DNA from: Bacteroidales bacterium
GTDB lineage: Bacteria > Bacteroidota > Bacteroidia > Bacteroidales > UBA932
Direction of reading: 5' to 3'
Length of the DNA: 64,000 bases
Assembly: GCA_012522855.1 (NCBI GenBank)
Contig: JAAYJQ010000003.1
Span: 186,001-250,000 of the forward strand
The notes beneath the pieces are model-generated. The model made no database searches and was not told the DNA's origin. It saw only the letters and a list, made by a program, of their open reading frames with translations. The first letter of the stretch is position 1. The number at the start of each line of letters is the position of its first letter. Shown one piece after another: positions 54,247 through 62,408 of the stretch. Made by a program: the position numbers and the translations under genes.

Positions 54247-55488
54247 ATGCAGCAAAGGAATATCAGTTTCAATAATTTTGAGCAGTGCATCAAGTGTACG
54301 ATCTGTACCGTGTATTGCCCGGTCGTATCTGTCAATCCCGCCTTTCCGGGTCCGAAGCAAGCCGGCCCGGACGGAGAGAGGCTTCGCCTCAAAAACAAAT
54401 TCTTTTTCGACGAGAACTTGAAGTTCTGCATGAACTGCAAACGGTGCGAAGTCGCCTGCCCTTCCGGCGTGAAGATCGCTGATCTCATCCATTCAGCCCG
54501 CAGAAATTACGACAAACAGTTCCCCGAATTGCGGGACGTTGTGTTGGCGAACACCGACTTGATGGGCAAATTCGCCCGTCCTGTGGCTCCGCTGGTGAAC
54601 AGCCTGATTTCCACGAAACCTGCGAAAGTGGTTATGGATGTCATGCTCGACATTGACCGCAATCGCGCTTTTCCGAAATATCAGTCACGCGGGTTCAGAG
54701 GATGGTTCAAGAAAGAAGCGCGAGCGGCTCAGGACTGTTATCGGAACCAGTTGGCATATTTCCATGGCTGCTCGACAGAATACCAGCATCCGGAGGTTGG
54801 GAAGGCCTTCGTCCAGGTGATGAATGCAGTCGGTTGGGGTGTGCGACTCCTCAAGGAAAAATGTTGCGGGGTGGCGATGATCTCCAACGGACTCTGGTCG
54901 CAAGTTGCCCGGAATGCAAACCATAATATCGCGGAGTTCAGAAAGGCTGTTTCCCGCGGGCTCCCCATCGTTGCGACCGCCTCTACCTGCACCCTCACGA
55001 TGCGGGATGAATATCCGCACATCTTGGGGATAGACAATGCCGATGTCCGTGATCACATCACCTTGGTGGAAAAATTCCTGTTTGAAAAACTCGACGCGGG
55101 GGAGATCCGGCTGGTGTTCAAGAACGATTACCGCGCCCGGATCGTGTATCACATTCCCTGCCACATGGAAAAACTCGGATGGAGCATCTTCACCGAGGAG
55201 CTGATCCGTATGATTCCCGGTGTTTCTTTGACGGTTCTGGACAGCGGCTGCTGCGGAATCGCAGGCACCTATGGCTTCAAGAAAGAAAATTACGCTTCTT
55301 CCCAGGCCATTGGGAAATCCGTCTTCGATCAGATCAACGCGTTGTCTCCGGATTTTGTCTGCTGCGAATGTGAAACCTGCAAGTGGCAGATCGAAATGTC
55401 CACCGCCTACAAAGTCTTCAACCCCATCGTCATCTTGGCCGAGGCCCTTGATTTGGAAGCTACCGCGGCTGCGAATCAGCCACGATAG
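54247..55488 (+). CDS. glpC: anaerobic glycerol-3-phosphate dehydrogenase subunit C
   Basis: 413 residues. Two 4Fe-4S motifs at the N-terminus (CIKCTICTVYCPV; CMNCKRCEVACPS) and two CCG domains (KEKCCGVAM; DSGCCGIAGTYGF), the GlpC/heterodisulfide-reductase-like pattern. It is the membrane-associated electron-transfer subunit. Last gene of the unit, 4 bp after glpB; the convergent RNase P RNA follows. Confidence 0.95.
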   Translation: MQQRNISFNNFEQCIKCTICTVYCPVVSVNPAFPGPKQAGPDGERLRLKNKFFFDENLKFCMNCKRCEVACPSGVKIADLIHSARRNYDKQFPELRDVVLANTDLMGKFARPVAPLVNSLISTKPAKVVMDVMLDIDRNRAFPKYQSRGFRGWFKKEARAAQDCYRNQLAYFHGCSTEYQHPEVGKAFVQVMNAVGWGVRLLKEKCCGVAMISNGLWSQVARNANHNIAEFRKAVSRGLPIVATASTCTLTMRDEYPHILGIDNADVRDHITLVEKFLFEKLDAGEIRLVFKNDYRARIVYHIPCHMEKLGWSIFTEELIRMIPGVSLTVLDSGCCGIAGTYGFKKENYASSQAIGKSVFDQINALSPDFVCCECETCKWQIEMSTAYKVFNPIVILAEALDLEATAAANQPR

Positions 55489-55507
55489 ACGTCGGCAAAA
55501 GGAAAAG

Positions 55508-55853
55508 AAATAGGCAGGACTGTAAGCCGGTTTCTGTTTTTAAATCCGCCATTTATCTGCGCGACCTACCCCCCGGCATCAGGCGGGCCGCCTTCGGCTG
55601 CCGGTATATTTGGTCTTGCAGGCTCCGGGACCGTACCCGAAAGACATCGCTGCCTTCCGTCGTGGGCTCTTACCCCGCGTTTTCACCCTTGCAAGAGTGC
55701 CCGGCCGGGCCGGGCGGTTCCTGCGGTTCTTTTCTGTTACGGCCTCCATGCGATTGCTCCCATCCGGGCTTTCCCCGGCGGAGTGCCCTTCCCTGTCCGG
55801 ACTTTCCTCACCGGTTCCCCGGCGCGGCGGATCGTCCTGCCTCTCTTCTTTCC
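55508..55853 (-). ncRNA. rnpB: RNase P RNA, bacterial type A
   Basis: On the minus strand GGCAGGAC (55841-55834) pairs with GTCCTGCC (55520-55513) to form P1. The universal GAGGAAAGTCC element follows near the 5' end (about 55810-55800), and the 3' universal ACAGAAACCGGCTTACAG lies just before the P1 3' strand. The length of about 340 nt suits a Bacteroidota RNase P RNA. A matching promoter sits directly upstream and a T-rich stretch (TATTTCTTTTCCTTTTG) downstream. It explains the open frames that cross this region. Confidence 0.95.
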
Positions 55854-55859
55854 CGCATG

Positions 55860-55891
55860 CAAATGTAATGAAAAATGTCCACCTTCGCCAA
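55860..55891 (-). promoter_or_regulatory. rnpB promoter
   Basis: Minus-strand TACATTTG (55867-55860) with TTG (55891-55889) 21 bp upstream. Transcription should start a few bases before the P1 strand at 55841. Confidence 0.78.
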
Positions 55892-55960
55892 GTTTTCTGT
55901 TCCGGGTACTTTGGAATTGACGAAGCCCGAATATGAGGAGGAGAATATGAAAGGATGACT

Positions 55961-55991
55961 TTTTGAAATCACGGAAATTTGCTTACCTTTA
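55961..55991 (+). promoter_or_regulatory. possible pyrG promoter
   Basis: TTTTG (55961-55965), 18 bp, then TACCTTTA (55984-55991), which departs from TAnnTTTG at the last base. It is 27 nt upstream of the pyrG ATG. Confidence 0.4.
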
Positions 55992-56018
55992 CAGTCCAGT
56001 AAAAAACAACTTTCCGAC

Positions 56019-57644
56019 ATGAACACAAAGTACGTTTTCGTTACTGGCGGCGTGGCTTCCTCGCTGGGCAAAGGTATTATCGCGGCATCTCTAGGCAAAC
56101 TTCTGCAGGCCAGAGGACTTCGCGTCACCATCCAGAAATTCGATCCCTATATCAACATTGACCCCGGTACGCTCAATCCGTATGAGCATGGTGAATGTTA
56201 TGTTACCGACGACGGGGCGGAGACCGACCTGGACCTCGGTCACTACGAGCGTTTCCTGGGTGTCCGTATGTCCCAAGCCAACAATGTGACCACCGGGCGG
56301 ATCTACTGGACGGTCATCAACCGCGAGCGGCAAGGCGCTTATCTCGGCAAAACGGTCCAGATCGTGCCCCATGTCACGGACGAAATCAAGCGCAGGATGC
56401 TGTTGCTCGGCAAGAGCGGAAACTATGACGTGATCGTAACGGAAGTGGGAGGCACGGTCGGCGACATGGAATCCCAGCCTTTTATCGAGGCCATCCGCCA
56501 GTTGCAGTGGGAGATGCCGGAAGAAGACCTGATGAGCATCCATCTCACCCTGGTTCCGTATCTGCACGCGGCCCAGGAGCTGAAGACCAAGCCCACCCAG
56601 CATTCCGTGCAGACGCTCCAGGCCGCGGGAGTCCATCCCGACATCATCGTCTGCCGCACCGAGATGGAACTCAGCCAGGAGATCCGTCGGAAGGTGGCCT
56701 TGTTCTGCAACGTCAAGCCCGGACACGTGATCCAATCCATCGACGCCCCCTCCATCTACCAGGTCCCGCTGAACATGGAAGCGGAGGGCTTGGATGAAAT
56801 GGTTCTGGAGCATCTCGGGATCCAAGACGCGCAGGAACCCGACTTCACGCATCTGAAACGGTTCCTGGATAAACTTTTTCATCCCAAACGAGAAATCGAC
56901 ATCGCTTTGGTAGGAAAATATGTCGAATTGCAGGATGCCTATAAATCCATTCTGGAGTCCTTTGTCCACGCAGGCACGGTCAATGAATGCAAGGTGAATG
57001 CGCACACCTTTCAGAGCGAACACCTGAACGCCTCCAACCTGGAGGAAAAGATCGGCAAGATGGACGGAATCCTCGTGGCGCCGGGTTTCGGAGAGCGCGG
57101 ACTGGAAGGCAAGGTTCTTGCAATCAGATATGCGCGCGAGCACAACGTTCCTTTTTTCGGAGTCGGTCTCGGCATGCAGATGTGCGTGGTTGAATTCGCT
57201 CGGAATGTCCTGGGGCTGAAGGAGGCCCATAGCGCGGAAGTGAACCCGAGCACACCGCATCCGGTCATTGATCTGATGGAGCAACAGAAAAGTACGACGG
57301 TCAAAGGCGGCACCATGCGTCTGGGCGCCTACGACTGCAAGATCAAAGAAGGGTCGCTGGCCCACCGGATTTACGGAACGAACATGATTTCCGAGCGGCA
57401 TCGACACCGCTATGAGTTCAACAACGCCTACCTCGATCAGATGGAGGCCGCCGGGCTCAAAGCGACGGGAAAGAATCCGGAGACCGGACTGGTGGAAATC
57501 GTGGAGATCCCGACACACCCGTTCTTCATCGGGGTACAGTTCCATCCCGAAATGAAGAGCGCGCCGGAAAAACCGCAACCGATATTCGTGCATTTCGTGC
57601 AAGCAGCGATGAAAAAGCGGCAGCAGAATGAAAAGAATTGTTGA
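56019..57644 (+). CDS. pyrG: CTP synthase lacking the glutaminase cysteine
   Basis: 541 residues. Synthetase domain about 1-265 with TGGVASSLGKGIIAASLGKLL and DPYINIDPGTLNPYEHGE; class I glutamine amidotransferase domain about 290-541. In that domain the nucleophile elbow normally reads GICLGMQ; here it is GVGLGMQ, with Gly383 (codon GGT, 57165-57167) in place of the catalytic Cys. The other two triad residues, His509 and Glu511 in VQFHPEMKS, are present. Family knowledge: Cys-to-other variants of CTP synthase cannot use glutamine but still aminate UTP with ammonia. The frame is open and the surroundings align well. Cys389, six residues further on, is not at the elbow. Confidence 0.95.
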   Translation: MNTKYVFVTGGVASSLGKGIIAASLGKLLQARGLRVTIQKFDPYINIDPGTLNPYEHGECYVTDDGAETDLDLGHYERFLGVRMSQANNVTTGRIYWTVINRERQGAYLGKTVQIVPHVTDEIKRRMLLLGKSGNYDVIVTEVGGTVGDMESQPFIEAIRQLQWEMPEEDLMSIHLTLVPYLHAAQELKTKPTQHSVQTLQAAGVHPDIIVCRTEMELSQEIRRKVALFCNVKPGHVIQSIDAPSIYQVPLNMEAEGLDEMVLEHLGIQDAQEPDFTHLKRFLDKLFHPKREIDIALVGKYVELQDAYKSILESFVHAGTVNECKVNAHTFQSEHLNASNLEEKIGKMDGILVAPGFGERGLEGKVLAIRYAREHNVPFFGVGLGMQMCVVEFARNVLGLKEAHSAEVNPSTPHPVIDLMEQQKSTTVKGGTMRLGAYDCKIKEGSLAHRIYGTNMISERHRHRYEFNNAYLDQMEAAGLKATGKNPETGLVEIVEIPTHPFFIGVQFHPEMKSAPEKPQPIFVHFVQAAMKKRQQNEKNC

Positions 57645-58398
57645 AATAGGCCTGATTTCCCTGATGTTCTTGACGTTGGGCGCCGTTTCCTGCGCCGACG
57701 CCAAGATCCGTTCTTACAAACTGCAGGTCGTGAAGGAATATTCCCACGACCCGATGGCCTACACCCAGGGACTCTTCTTTCTGGATGGAGATCTGATCGA
57801 GACAACCGGACAGTTCGGTGAGTCCACCTTGCGGAAAGTCGAACTTGAGACCGGGAAGATCCTCAAGCGCTTCGATTTTGACCGAAAATACTTCATCGAA
57901 GGTTCCGTTGCCTTGAACGGCAACATCTACATCCTCACCTGGACGAACAAGGTTGTCTTTGTCTACGACGCGGAGACTTGGGAATACAAGTCCACCTGGC
58001 GCTATCCGCGGGAAGGGTGGGGGCTCACAACCGACGGAAAGAGCCTCATCGCGAGTGATGGATCCGCCAACCTGTATTTTCTAACCGAGGATTTCAAACA
58101 ACATAAAGTGCTGAATGTCAAGATGAATGATCGTCCTGTCCGCAATTTGAACGAGTTGGAGTGGATTGACGGAAAAATCTGGGCGAACGTGTATATGACC
58201 GACATGATCGTGATCATCAATCCGTCGAGCGGGTTCGTGGAAGCGACCATTGATTGCACGGGTCTCCTTCCCCGGCACTTGAAAGATCCTTATACCGATG
58301 TGCTGAATGGAATCGCTTACAATCCCCAGACCCGGAAAATCTACCTGACCGGAAAGTATTGGAAACGGCTGTACGAGGTGAAATTGGTGGAAAAGTAG
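57628..58398 (+). CDS. glutaminyl-peptide cyclotransferase
   Basis: 256 residues with a signal peptide and probable lipobox (LGAVSCADA). It is a five-bladed propeller of the plant/bacterial glutamine cyclotransferase family: FTQGL-like MAYTQGLFFLDGDLIETTGQFGES, YILTWTNKVVFVYD, ASDGSANLYFL, NELEWIDGKIWANVY, NGIAYNPQTRKIYLTGKYW. It converts N-terminal Gln of exported proteins to pyroglutamate. The start lies 17 nt inside pyrG, so translation is probably coupled. Confidence 0.9.
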   Translation: MKRIVEIGLISLMFLTLGAVSCADAKIRSYKLQVVKEYSHDPMAYTQGLFFLDGDLIETTGQFGESTLRKVELETGKILKRFDFDRKYFIEGSVALNGNIYILTWTNKVVFVYDAETWEYKSTWRYPREGWGLTTDGKSLIASDGSANLYFLTEDFKQHKVLNVKMNDRPVRNLNELEWIDGKIWANVYMTDMIVIINPSSGFVEATIDCTGLLPRHLKDPYTDVLNGIAYNPQTRKIYLTGKYWKRLYEVKLVEK

Positions 58399-58406
58399 TA
58401 TATTTG
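58399..58406 (+). promoter_or_regulatory. -7 box of the TPP-riboswitch transcript
   Basis: TATATTTG begins on the base after the TAG of the cyclotransferase gene and ends 14 nt before the riboswitch core. Confidence 0.55.
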
Positions 58407-58420
58407 CAATTAATATAAAC

Positions 58421-58507
58421 AGCAGGGGTACTGTCCGGAGCATCCGGAACGGTTGAGATCATACCCATTGAACCTGATGCGGATAATGCCGCCGAAGGGA
58501 AGCGTCA
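58421..58507 (+). promoter_or_regulatory. TPP (thiamin pyrophosphate) riboswitch
   Basis: A THI-box in full: GCAGGGGTA (58422-58430), a variable P3 hairpin (GTCCGGAG-CATCCGGAAC), TTGAGATCATACCC (58453-58466), GAACCTGATGCGGATAATGCC (58470-58490) and GCCGAAGGGA (58491-58500). The order and the pyrimidine- and pyrophosphate-sensing helices fit the family. The TonB-dependent receptor ATG follows 46 nt later. A CCCCTTGC at 58532-58539 could pair either with the GGGG of P2 or with GAAGGG and may be part of the switch. Confidence 0.93.
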
Positions 58508-58552
58508 TCTCAAAGGCACGAAACGCGTGCGCCCCTTGCATTAACAATTCGT

Positions 58553-60838
58553 ATGATGCGAGGTTTTTTATTTTTGACTGCAGCCATGCTGCTTCTGGCT
58601 CCGGCGGCTGCGATCGCCGGTCCCGGCAAAGAAACACCGGACAAGATCGAGCGGCTCGACAGCGTTGTCGTGTCCGCGTCCCGCGCCGGTGACAAGACAC
58701 CTATCACCTTCACCATGATCGGACGGGAGGAGTTGCGGACCTTCAACCCCGTCCATTCGCTTCCGATGAACTTGGCGCTCCAGCCTTCCGTCGTTACTTG
58801 GAACGAAGGCGGAACGGGTCTGGGCAACTCTACCATGACGGTCCGGGGCTCGAAAGGGTCTCAAATCAACGTGACGCTGAACGGCATCACCCTCAACGAT
58901 GCCGAATCGCAGGAAGTTTTTTGGGTGAACATTCCTTCGCTCACCGGCCTCATTTCTTCGGTGCAGCTGCAACGCGGACTCGGTACCTCCGCCAATGGCA
59001 GCGGGGCCTTCGGAGCCAGCGTGAACATGAACACCGCCTCCGTGAGCGCGCGACCCTTTGCCGACGCGGACTTCAGCGCAGGTTCCTGGAATACGTGCAT
59101 GACCCGTGTCGCCGCGGGAACCGGACGCGGCAAGTCCGGATTTTATGCGCATGCAACCTATTCCCGTGGCCTCACGGACGGTTACATCCGCAATGCCAAG
59201 GTTGAATCCCGGAGCGCGTTCGCGGTTCTGGGCTGGATGAACGAGCGCAACTCCCTGCGGCTGACCTACCTCATGGGAGACCAGCGGAGCGGCATTACCT
59301 GGAACGGCGTCTCCCGCGCGAACTACGCGATCGACCGCCGCTACAACGACGCGGGGGAGTACAAGGATGAATACGGCAACGTCCGCTACTACGACAACCA
59401 GATCGATGCTTACAACCAGCACCACCTCCAATTGAACTATACCCGCGCCTTCTCCAACGTCCTGTTCTGGACGACCACCGCCAACTACACCCGCGGCTAC
59501 GGTTATGACGAATATTACAAACCCGGACGCGCGCTGGGGGAGTTCGGGTTCCCCTCGCCGCTCACCGGTCTCGACGGACGGGAACACGAAAAAGCGGATC
59601 TCATCTACCGCAAGAAGATGGGCAACCATCTCTATGTGCTGAATTCGGATTTGAAATTTTCGGGGGAGAGGTTGGTGTTGACGGGAGGCGTGTATTGCTC
59701 GCGATATCTGGGCGACCACTGGGGCGAGATGCTCTGGAACCAAGTTTTGGGGGATTCCTATGACTACGCTTCGATGAATGCGGCTCGCGCCTGGTATTCC
59801 AACAATGCGGTCAAGCAGGAAGCGAGCGGATTCGCGCGGGGGGAATATGCGATTTTGCCGCGGTTGACAATCTATGCCGACCTGCAACTGCGCCGCATCG
59901 ACCTGGATATGATCGGTGCCGACGATGATGCCGCATCCATTGACTATGTGGCGAAATGGACCTTTTTCAACCCCCGCGCGGGATTCCATTTCGACCTCGG
60001 AGAAGGTCATCTGATCTATCTGTCCGCCGCGTTCGGTCATCGCGAACCCGGACGAAGCGACGTCAAGGAGAATGTGAAGGGCATCCTGAGCCCCATCGAA
60101 CCGGAAAAGATGCTGGATCTCGAAGCGGGCTGGCAGTACGCTTCGGAACGGTACTCAGCCTCGGCCAACCTGTATCTGATGGAGTATTGGGACATGCTGC
60201 TGGAAACCGGCAGGCTCAGCACGTCCGGCTATGCGATCAAGGAGAATGTGCCGCGCGGATGGAGGAGGGGCGTCGAGCTAACTGCCTCCTGGCTTCCGAC
60301 GGATCTGTTTCGCGTGGATGCCAACGCATCCTTCAGCGTCAACCGGCTGAAGAATTTTACCGCCCACGTGGATCGGTTCGACCATGATTGGATCAATGAT
60401 GCCAATCCCGGTTGGAACAAGATGGAGCAGGCGCGGGAAACCTATTCCAAAACCACGATGCTGCTCTCGCCCTCCATCGTGTCAATGCTTCGTTGCACGT
60501 GCACGCCCTTCAAGCGCGTCGCGCGCGGGTCGCTCAAGACCACGACCCTGTCGCTGGACGGCAAGTATGTCGGCAAGCAATATTGGGACAACACCGCAAA
60601 CGCCGACCGCTGTGTGCCGGCCTATTTTGTCTCGAACCTATCGGTGTCCCATGAATTTGACCTGGGATCCGGAAAACTCGGCTTGGCAGGCTATGTGAAC
60701 AACCTGTTCAACCGGACCTACTACGCAAGCGCCTGGGTCTATCGGGCTGTGTTCGCTGAAGGAGGCGCCTATCAAGAAGAAGGGCTGTATCCCCAGCCCC
60801 CGATCAACTTCCTCTTTAAACTCTCGTACCGTTTCTGA
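58553..60838 (+). CDS. TonB-dependent receptor, predicted thiamin transporter
   Basis: About 761 residues: signal peptide 1-22, plug domain about 45-165 (VSASRAGDKTPITFTMIGREELRTF; TVRGSKGSQINVTLNGI; LQRGLGTSANGSGAFGASVNM), and a 22-strand barrel to a C-terminal Phe (LFKLSYRF). It lacks the N-terminal carboxypeptidase-like domain of SusC proteins, so it is a small-molecule receptor. Control by a TPP riboswitch points to thiamin or a phosphate ester as ligand. No pnuT or thiamin kinase gene lies beside it, unlike the known Bacteroides arrangement. Start at 58553 or 58556. Confidence 0.9.
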   Translation: MMRGFLFLTAAMLLLAPAAAIAGPGKETPDKIERLDSVVVSASRAGDKTPITFTMIGREELRTFNPVHSLPMNLALQPSVVTWNEGGTGLGNSTMTVRGSKGSQINVTLNGITLNDAESQEVFWVNIPSLTGLISSVQLQRGLGTSANGSGAFGASVNMNTASVSARPFADADFSAGSWNTCMTRVAAGTGRGKSGFYAHATYSRGLTDGYIRNAKVESRSAFAVLGWMNERNSLRLTYLMGDQRSGITWNGVSRANYAIDRRYNDAGEYKDEYGNVRYYDNQIDAYNQHHLQLNYTRAFSNVLFWTTTANYTRGYGYDEYYKPGRALGEFGFPSPLTGLDGREHEKADLIYRKKMGNHLYVLNSDLKFSGERLVLTGGVYCSRYLGDHWGEMLWNQVLGDSYDYASMNAARAWYSNNAVKQEASGFARGEYAILPRLTIYADLQLRRIDLDMIGADDDAASIDYVAKWTFFNPRAGFHFDLGEGHLIYLSAAFGHREPGRSDVKENVKGILSPIEPEKMLDLEAGWQYASERYSASANLYLMEYWDMLLETGRLSTSGYAIKENVPRGWRRGVELTASWLPTDLFRVDANASFSVNRLKNFTAHVDRFDHDWINDANPGWNKMEQARETYSKTTMLLSPSIVSMLRCTCTPFKRVARGSLKTTTLSLDGKYVGKQYWDNTANADRCVPAYFVSNLSVSHEFDLGSGKLGLAGYVNNLFNRTYYASAWVYRAVFAEGGAYQEEGLYPQPPINFLFKLSYRF

Positions 60839-60859
60839 TTCCGGTTCCGCCCGAACGGG

Positions 60860-61438
60860 TTACAGAAAAGCCTGGAGTTCGGCGTACACGCGGTGGACGG
60901 GCAGACCGACGATGTTGAAATAGGAGCCTTCGATACGGGTAATGCCGGCGTAACCGATCCATTCCTGGATGCCGTACGCGCCCGCCTTGTCGAAAGGCTT
61001 GTATCGGTCGATGTAAAAGTCGATCTCGGCGCGGCTCAGGTCTTTGAAATAGACGTTGGACGTATCGGTGAAAGTAATTTCACGGCGGGCATCCCGGATC
61101 GTGACGGCCGTGATGACCTGGTGCTCCCGGCCGGAGAGGGTTACGAGCATCCGTACTGCCTCTTCACGGGAATGCGGCTTTCCCATGATGGATCCTTCGC
61201 AGAAGACCATCGTATCGGCCGTGATTAAGATTTCGTTCTCGCCGAGCGGGCGGTGGAAGCCGAGCGACTTGCCGCGGGACATCAAGACGGGAATCTCGGA
61301 ATGCGGCGTATCTGAACTGAAGTTCTCCATAAAGTCGACTTCCGTATCGATTTCGAAATCAATGTTTAATCCCGCAAGCAACTCGCTCCTTCTCGGAGAA
61401 TTGCTGCCCAGTATGATCTTCTTGCCGTGCAGATCCAT
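60860..61438 (-). CDS. maf: Maf-family nucleoside triphosphate pyrophosphatase
   Basis: 192 residues: SNSPRRSELL at the N-terminus (13-22), ITADTMVFCEG, GKPHSREEAVRML and DKAGAYGIQEW, all Maf hallmarks. Maf enzymes hydrolyse dTTP/UTP or modified nucleotides to the monophosphate and pyrophosphate. It is third in a unit with DUF3467 and the KdsC-like phosphatase, 4 bp after the latter. Confidence 0.93.
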   Translation of the reverse strand: MDLHGKKIILGSNSPRRSELLAGLNIDFEIDTEVDFMENFSSDTPHSEIPVLMSRGKSLGFHRPLGENEILITADTMVFCEGSIMGKPHSREEAVRMLVTLSGREHQVITAVTIRDARREITFTDTSNVYFKDLSRAEIDFYIDRYKPFDKAGAYGIQEWIGYAGITRIEGSYFNIVGLPVHRVYAELQAFL

Positions 61439-61442
61439 GCCG

Positions 61443-61970
61443 CTAGAACATTTTCTTGTAAACTTGCTGGTCGAAGTTCCAGTTTCCCTGAAGCTTCATG
61501 GTTTTTTCGATGTATTCCCGGACGCAGCCCCTTCCGCCGGGGCGAGCTGAGACCACATCGGCGATTTGCTTGACATCGTCCGCTGCATCGCTGGGGCAGA
61601 TGCTGATTCCGGCTGCCCGCATCGTCTCGATGTCCGGAACATCGTCCCCGAAGAAGATCACTTCTTCAGGCTTCAATCCATGTCTGCGGCAGAAGTCCTC
61701 GAAATCCTCGATCTTGATCCGGGATCCCAGATAGACATCTTCGGGAGGGATCCCGCAGCCCGTGAATCGGGCGCGGATACTGCCGCTTCTGCCTCCGGTG
61801 ATCACACCGATCGGATAGCCCTTCATCCGGGCCATCCGGATACCGAAACCGTCTTTCGCATCAAAGGTCCGGAACAATTGGCCTTCGAGATCCGCTAAGA
61901 TCCCGCCGTCCGTCATAACTCCATCCACATCGAAGGCGAAGGCCCTGATCTTGCTGAAATCCGGTTCCAT
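61443..61970 (-). CDS. kdsC: KdsC-like HAD phosphatase
   Basis: 175 residues, a cap-less C0-type HAD hydrolase of the KdsC group. Asp14 and Asp16 in FAFDVDGVMTDG are nucleophile and acid/base, ITGGRSG is motif II, and FFGDDVPDIETM is the metal-binding motif. It should dephosphorylate 3-deoxy-D-manno-octulosonate 8-phosphate in lipid A core synthesis. Related HADs act on other sugar phosphates, and no kdsA or kdsB lies nearby to confirm. Confidence 0.88.
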   Translation of the reverse strand: MEPDFSKIRAFAFDVDGVMTDGGILADLEGQLFRTFDAKDGFGIRMARMKGYPIGVITGGRSGSIRARFTGCGIPPEDVYLGSRIKIEDFEDFCRRHGLKPEEVIFFGDDVPDIETMRAAGISICPSDAADDVKQIADVVSARPGGRGCVREYIEKTMKLQGNWNFDQQVYKKMF

Positions 61971-61973
61971 GCC

Positions 61974-62303
61974 TTATGATTTCGCGCCGCTTCCTCCGAA
62001 AGGTGGCAGATCCCCGAGGTTGAACGTGTCTCCGGGCTGCGGCGTGATGTTGCCCAGGTCGATGAGTCCGAACTGGTTTTCGTATTTCGTGACATTGTCC
62101 ATCAGGGCCTGCAGAAGCCGTTTCGCGTGTTCCGGAGTCATGACGATCCGGTTGCCGATTTCCGGTTTCGCGAGCCCGGGAAGCATCGTCGCGAAATCGA
62201 TGATGAATTCGCTGCGTGAATGCGTGATGATGGCCAGGTTCGAATACGTCCCTCGCGCGATTTCGGGTCTGAGTTCCAAGCTGATCTGTTTCTTTTCTTC
62301 CAT
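61974..62303 (-). CDS. DUF3467 family protein
   Basis: 109 residues: an immunoglobulin-like beta fold typical of DUF3467 (ISLELRPEIARGTYSNLAIITHSRSEFIIDFA), then TPEHAKRLLQALMDNVTKYE and a Gly/Pro-rich tail. Function unknown. The frame stays open far into valS on the opposite strand, but only this part has the family pattern; the ATG at 62303 follows a -7 box. First of the DUF3467-kdsC-maf unit, 3 bp before kdsC. Confidence 0.85.
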   Translation of the reverse strand: MEEKKQISLELRPEIARGTYSNLAIITHSRSEFIIDFATMLPGLAKPEIGNRIVMTPEHAKRLLQALMDNVTKYENQFGLIDLGNITPQPGDTFNLGDLPPFGGSGAKS

Positions 62304-62351
62304 GGTCGAGTCGATTTGAATGGGATTGCTTCTGGAAATGCTCCAGTGGTA

Positions 62352-62359
62352 CAAATTTA
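62352..62359 (-). promoter_or_regulatory. -7 box of the DUF3467-kdsC-maf unit
   Basis: Minus-strand TAAATTTG (62359-62352), 48 nt upstream of the DUF3467 ATG, in the region shared with the valS promoter. Confidence 0.5.
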
Positions 62360-62373
62360 GTGAAAAAATATCG

Positions 62374-62381
62374 TATATTTG
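62374..62381 (+). promoter_or_regulatory. valS -7 box
   Basis: TATATTTG. The mRNA should start near 62386-62389, only a few bases before the short upstream ORF at 62393. Confidence 0.55.
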
Positions 62382-62392
62382 TAGGTTCGTTG

Positions 62393-62407
62393 ATGAGCGA
62401 GAAGTAA
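62393..62407 (+). other. four-codon upstream ORF copying the start of valS
   Basis: ATG AGC GAG AAG TAA encodes MSEK and stops. One base later valS begins ATG AGC GAG AAG. The 12-bp repeat (62393-62404 and 62409-62420) is exact with a 4-bp spacer, so the reading frame differs by one. It lies wholly inside the predicted leader. It may be a slipped duplication that left a leader peptide, or a device that tunes initiation at valS. Confidence 0.6.
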
Positions 62408-62408
62408 A

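Noticed and set aside
55610..55936. Short open frames between glpC and pyrG
   Set aside because: The region is the RNase P RNA gene and its promoter on the minus strand.
56091..57704. A 537-codon open frame antisense to pyrG
   Set aside because: It is a shadow of the CTP synthase gene with low-complexity composition and no recognisable domain.
58568..60040. A 490-codon open frame antisense to the TonB-dependent receptor
   Set aside because: It is a shadow frame; the receptor plug and barrel are continuous on the plus strand.
60421..60560. Possible frameshift in the receptor barrel, where an unusual Cys-rich segment occurs
   Set aside because: The frame is open on both sides and barrel strands resume normally (LSLDGKYVGKQYWDN), so divergence is more likely than a frameshift.
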